Source: Xylocopa sonorina
Taxonomy: Eukaryota; Arthropoda; Insecta; Hymenoptera; Apidae
Assembly (NCBI RefSeq): GCF_050948175.1
Contig: NW_027490107.1
Coordinates: 2,036,710-2,100,709 of the forward strand
Length of the DNA stretch: 64,000 nt
Direction of reading: 5' to 3'
Shown here: one piece after another, positions 62,052 through 64,000 of the stretch
How positions within the stretch are numbered: position 1 is the first letter of the stretch
Layout of the letters: each line of letters starts with the position of its first letter
The notes under the pieces: generated by a model
Told to the model about the DNA's origin: nothing
What the model saw: only the letters and a program-made list of their open reading frames with translations
The model's database searches: none
Translations under genes and position numbers: made by a program

Positions 62052-64000
62052 AAATGAGTTGCGATATCGCGTTTTAAGAATCATATGAACTCTATTGCTA
62101 CGATACGTAGACATCTGCAAACGCTATTTCCTTGCAAGGAAGTGTCGCATTTACATTCATTTGAAGTGTAGACCAGGAATACATAACACTTCGCAAATCA
62201 TATTATATCTTACCATGAAACATAGAAATGAGATCCGATATCGCGTTGTAAGAATCATAAGAACTCAATTGCTACGATACGTAGACATCTGCAAACGCTA
62301 TTTCCTTGCAGGGAAGTGTCGCATTTACATTCATTTGAAGTGTGGACGAGGAATACATGACACTTCGCAAATCATTTTATATCTTACCATGAAACATAGA
62401 AATGAGATGCGATATCGCGTTTTAAGAAGCATCAGAAATCCATTGCTACGATACGTAGACATCTGCAAACGCTATTTCCTTGCAAGGAAGTGTCGCATTT
62501 ACCTTCATTTGAAGCGTGGACGAGGAATACATGGCACATCGCAAATCATATTATATCTTACCATGAAACATAGAAATGAGATGCGATATCGCGTTTTAAG
62601 AAGCATCAGAAATCCATTGCTACGATACGTAGACATCTGCAAACGCTATTTCCTTGCAAGGAAGTGTCGCATTTACCTTCATTTGAAGCGTGGACGAGGA
62701 ATACATGGCACATCGCAAATCATATTATATCTTATCATGAAACATAGATATGAGATGCAATATCTCGTTTTAAGAAGCATTTGAACTCTAATGCTTCGAT
62801 ACGTAGACATCTTCAAACGCTATTTCCTTGCAAAGAAGTGTTGCATTTACATTCATTTGAAGTGTAGACGAGGAATGTATAACACTCCGCAATGAATATT
62901 ATATCTTATCTTGAAACATAGATATGAGATGCGATATCGCGTTTTAAGAATCATATGAACTCTATTGTTACGATACGTAGACATCTGCAAACGCTATTTC
63001 CTTGCAAAGAAGTGTTGCATTTAAATTCATTTGAAGTGTAGACGAGGAATACATAACACTTCGCAAATCATATTATATCTTACCATGAAACATAGAAATG
63101 AGTTGCGATATCGCGTTTTAAGAATCATATGAACTCTATTGCTACGATACGTAGACATCTGCAAACGCTATTTCCTTGCAAGGAAGTGTCGCATTTACAT
63201 TCATTTGAAGTGTAGACGAGGAATACATAACACTTCGCAAATCATATTATATCTTACCATGAAACATAGACATGAGATCCGATATCGCGTTGTAAGAATC
63301 ATAAGAACTCAATTGCTACGATACGTAGACATCTGCAAACGCTATTTCCTTGCAGGGAAGTGTCGCATTTACATTCACTTGAAGTGTGGACGAGGAATAC
63401 ATGACACTTCGCAAATCATATTATATCTTACCATGAAACATAGAAATGAGATGCGATATCGCGTTTTAAGAAGCATCAGAAATCCATTGCTACGATACGT
63501 AGACATCTGCAAACGCTATTTCCTTGCAAGGAAGTGTCGCATTTACCTTCATTTGAAGCGTGGACGAGGAATACATGGCACATCGCAAATCATATTATAT
63601 CTTATCATGAAACATAGATATGAGATGCAATATCTCGTTTTAAGAAGCATTTGAACTCTAATGCTTCGATACGTAGACATCTTCAAACGCTATTTCCTTG
63701 CAAAGAAGTGTTGCATTTACATTCATTTGAAGTGTAGACGAGGAATACATAACACTTCGCAAATCATATTATATCTTACCATGAAACATAGAAATGAGTT
63801 GCGATATCGCGTTTTAAGAATCATATGAACTCTATTGCTACGATACGTAGACATCTGCAAACGCTATTTCCTTGCAAGGAAGTGTCGCATTTACATTCAT
63901 TTGAAGTGTAGACGAGGAATACATAACACTTCGCAAATCATATTATATCTTACCATGAAACATAGACATGAGATCCGATATCGCGTTGTAAGAATCATAA
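62052..64000 (+). repeat. 6-monomer duplication, 1,044 bp
   Basis: Variant monomers at 62,095 and following reappear at 63,139 and following, a shift of 1,044 bases (6 x 174). The shared series includes the GCGTGGACGAGGAATACATGG variant near 62,510 and 63,555 (written here in part). The unit itself includes monomers doubled within it (62,400-62,570 and 62,575-62,745). A further copy may begin at the window edge. Confidence 0.8.

Larger units (their letters stand above)
37021..64000 (+). repeat. Young homogeneous 174-bp satellite array
   Basis: About 155 forward monomers that run off the right edge. The consensus is 174 bp with 63 G/C (36%). Diagnostic words are TTCGCAAATCATATTATATC, CTTACCATGAAACATAG and GCGATATCGCGTTTTAAG. 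Because 174 = 3 x 58 and one frame of the consensus has no stop, ORFs of up to 403 codons appear. They restart wherever a single-base change or indel occurs, so I treat all of them as non-genic. Internal higher-order structure is listed separately. Confidence 0.95.

Noticed and set aside
36938..63654. Family of repeat-protein genes
   Set aside because: Frames arise because 174 is divisible by three; starts and stops fall wherever point changes occur, with no promoter, splice or codon signal.
27950..64000. CRISPR array
   Set aside because: Repeats are contiguous 174-bp units with no unique spacers between short direct repeats, and the context is eukaryotic.
27950..64000. CENP-B box in the monomer
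   Set aside because: No match to the TTCG...A..CGGG core; the monomer has no CGGG at a suitable position.

Overview
The window reads as a eukaryotic, insect-like pericentromeric or centromere-adjacent region. I favour Hymenoptera weakly, from the overall character of the gene remnants and transposons. No intact host gene, tRNA, rRNA or CRISPR is supported. About 44 of the 64 kb is one satellite family in several age classes. The rest is a diverged segmental duplication, decayed transposons and broken gene remnants with introns.

Layout. At 1-430 there are degenerate ~59-bp repeats. At 208-8,330 lies copy 1 of a segmental duplication. It carries an LTR-like insertion (780-2,295), an unidentified minus-strand coding remnant (~4,040-4,260), an HSDL2-type dehydrogenase/SCP2 pseudogene (5,146-6,590, minus), a ~41-bp minisatellite (7,120-7,480) and the 5' part of an R1/I-like non-LTR retrotransposon (7,665-10,250). 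The stretch 10,260-11,665 is unassigned. At 11,666-20,695 is an old satellite domain of ~178-180-bp monomers that flips orientation several times. It is interrupted by a piggyBac element (12,946-15,057) sitting at a TTAA inside an older piggyBac (12,650-16,288). At 20,700-21,324 is a truncated LTR. At 21,325-27,275 is copy 2 of the duplication, with an RNF212/Zip3-like meiotic RING gene remnant and a solo LTR with target-site duplication. From 27,276 to the right edge is continuous satellite: old (to ~27,950), intermediate 174-bp monomers (to ~37,000), then a young, homogeneous 174-bp array with nested higher-order duplications.

Satellite structure. The young monomer is 174 bp, 36% GC and 58 codons long, with one stop-free frame. 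This produces a ladder of spurious arginine/leucine-rich ORFs of up to 403 codons. The old monomers appear to be trimers of a ~60-bp ancestral unit. The passage from intermediate to young monomers includes two substitutions that each complete an inverted repeat. The young array contains a tandem 14-monomer repeat (2 x 2,394 bp), a 7-monomer repeat (1,218 bp), a 6-monomer repeat (1,044 bp) and a multi-kilobase block present on both sides of the 14-mer region.

There are no genes working together here. The interest lies in satellite birth, palindrome acquisition, homogenisation and the layered transposon record.
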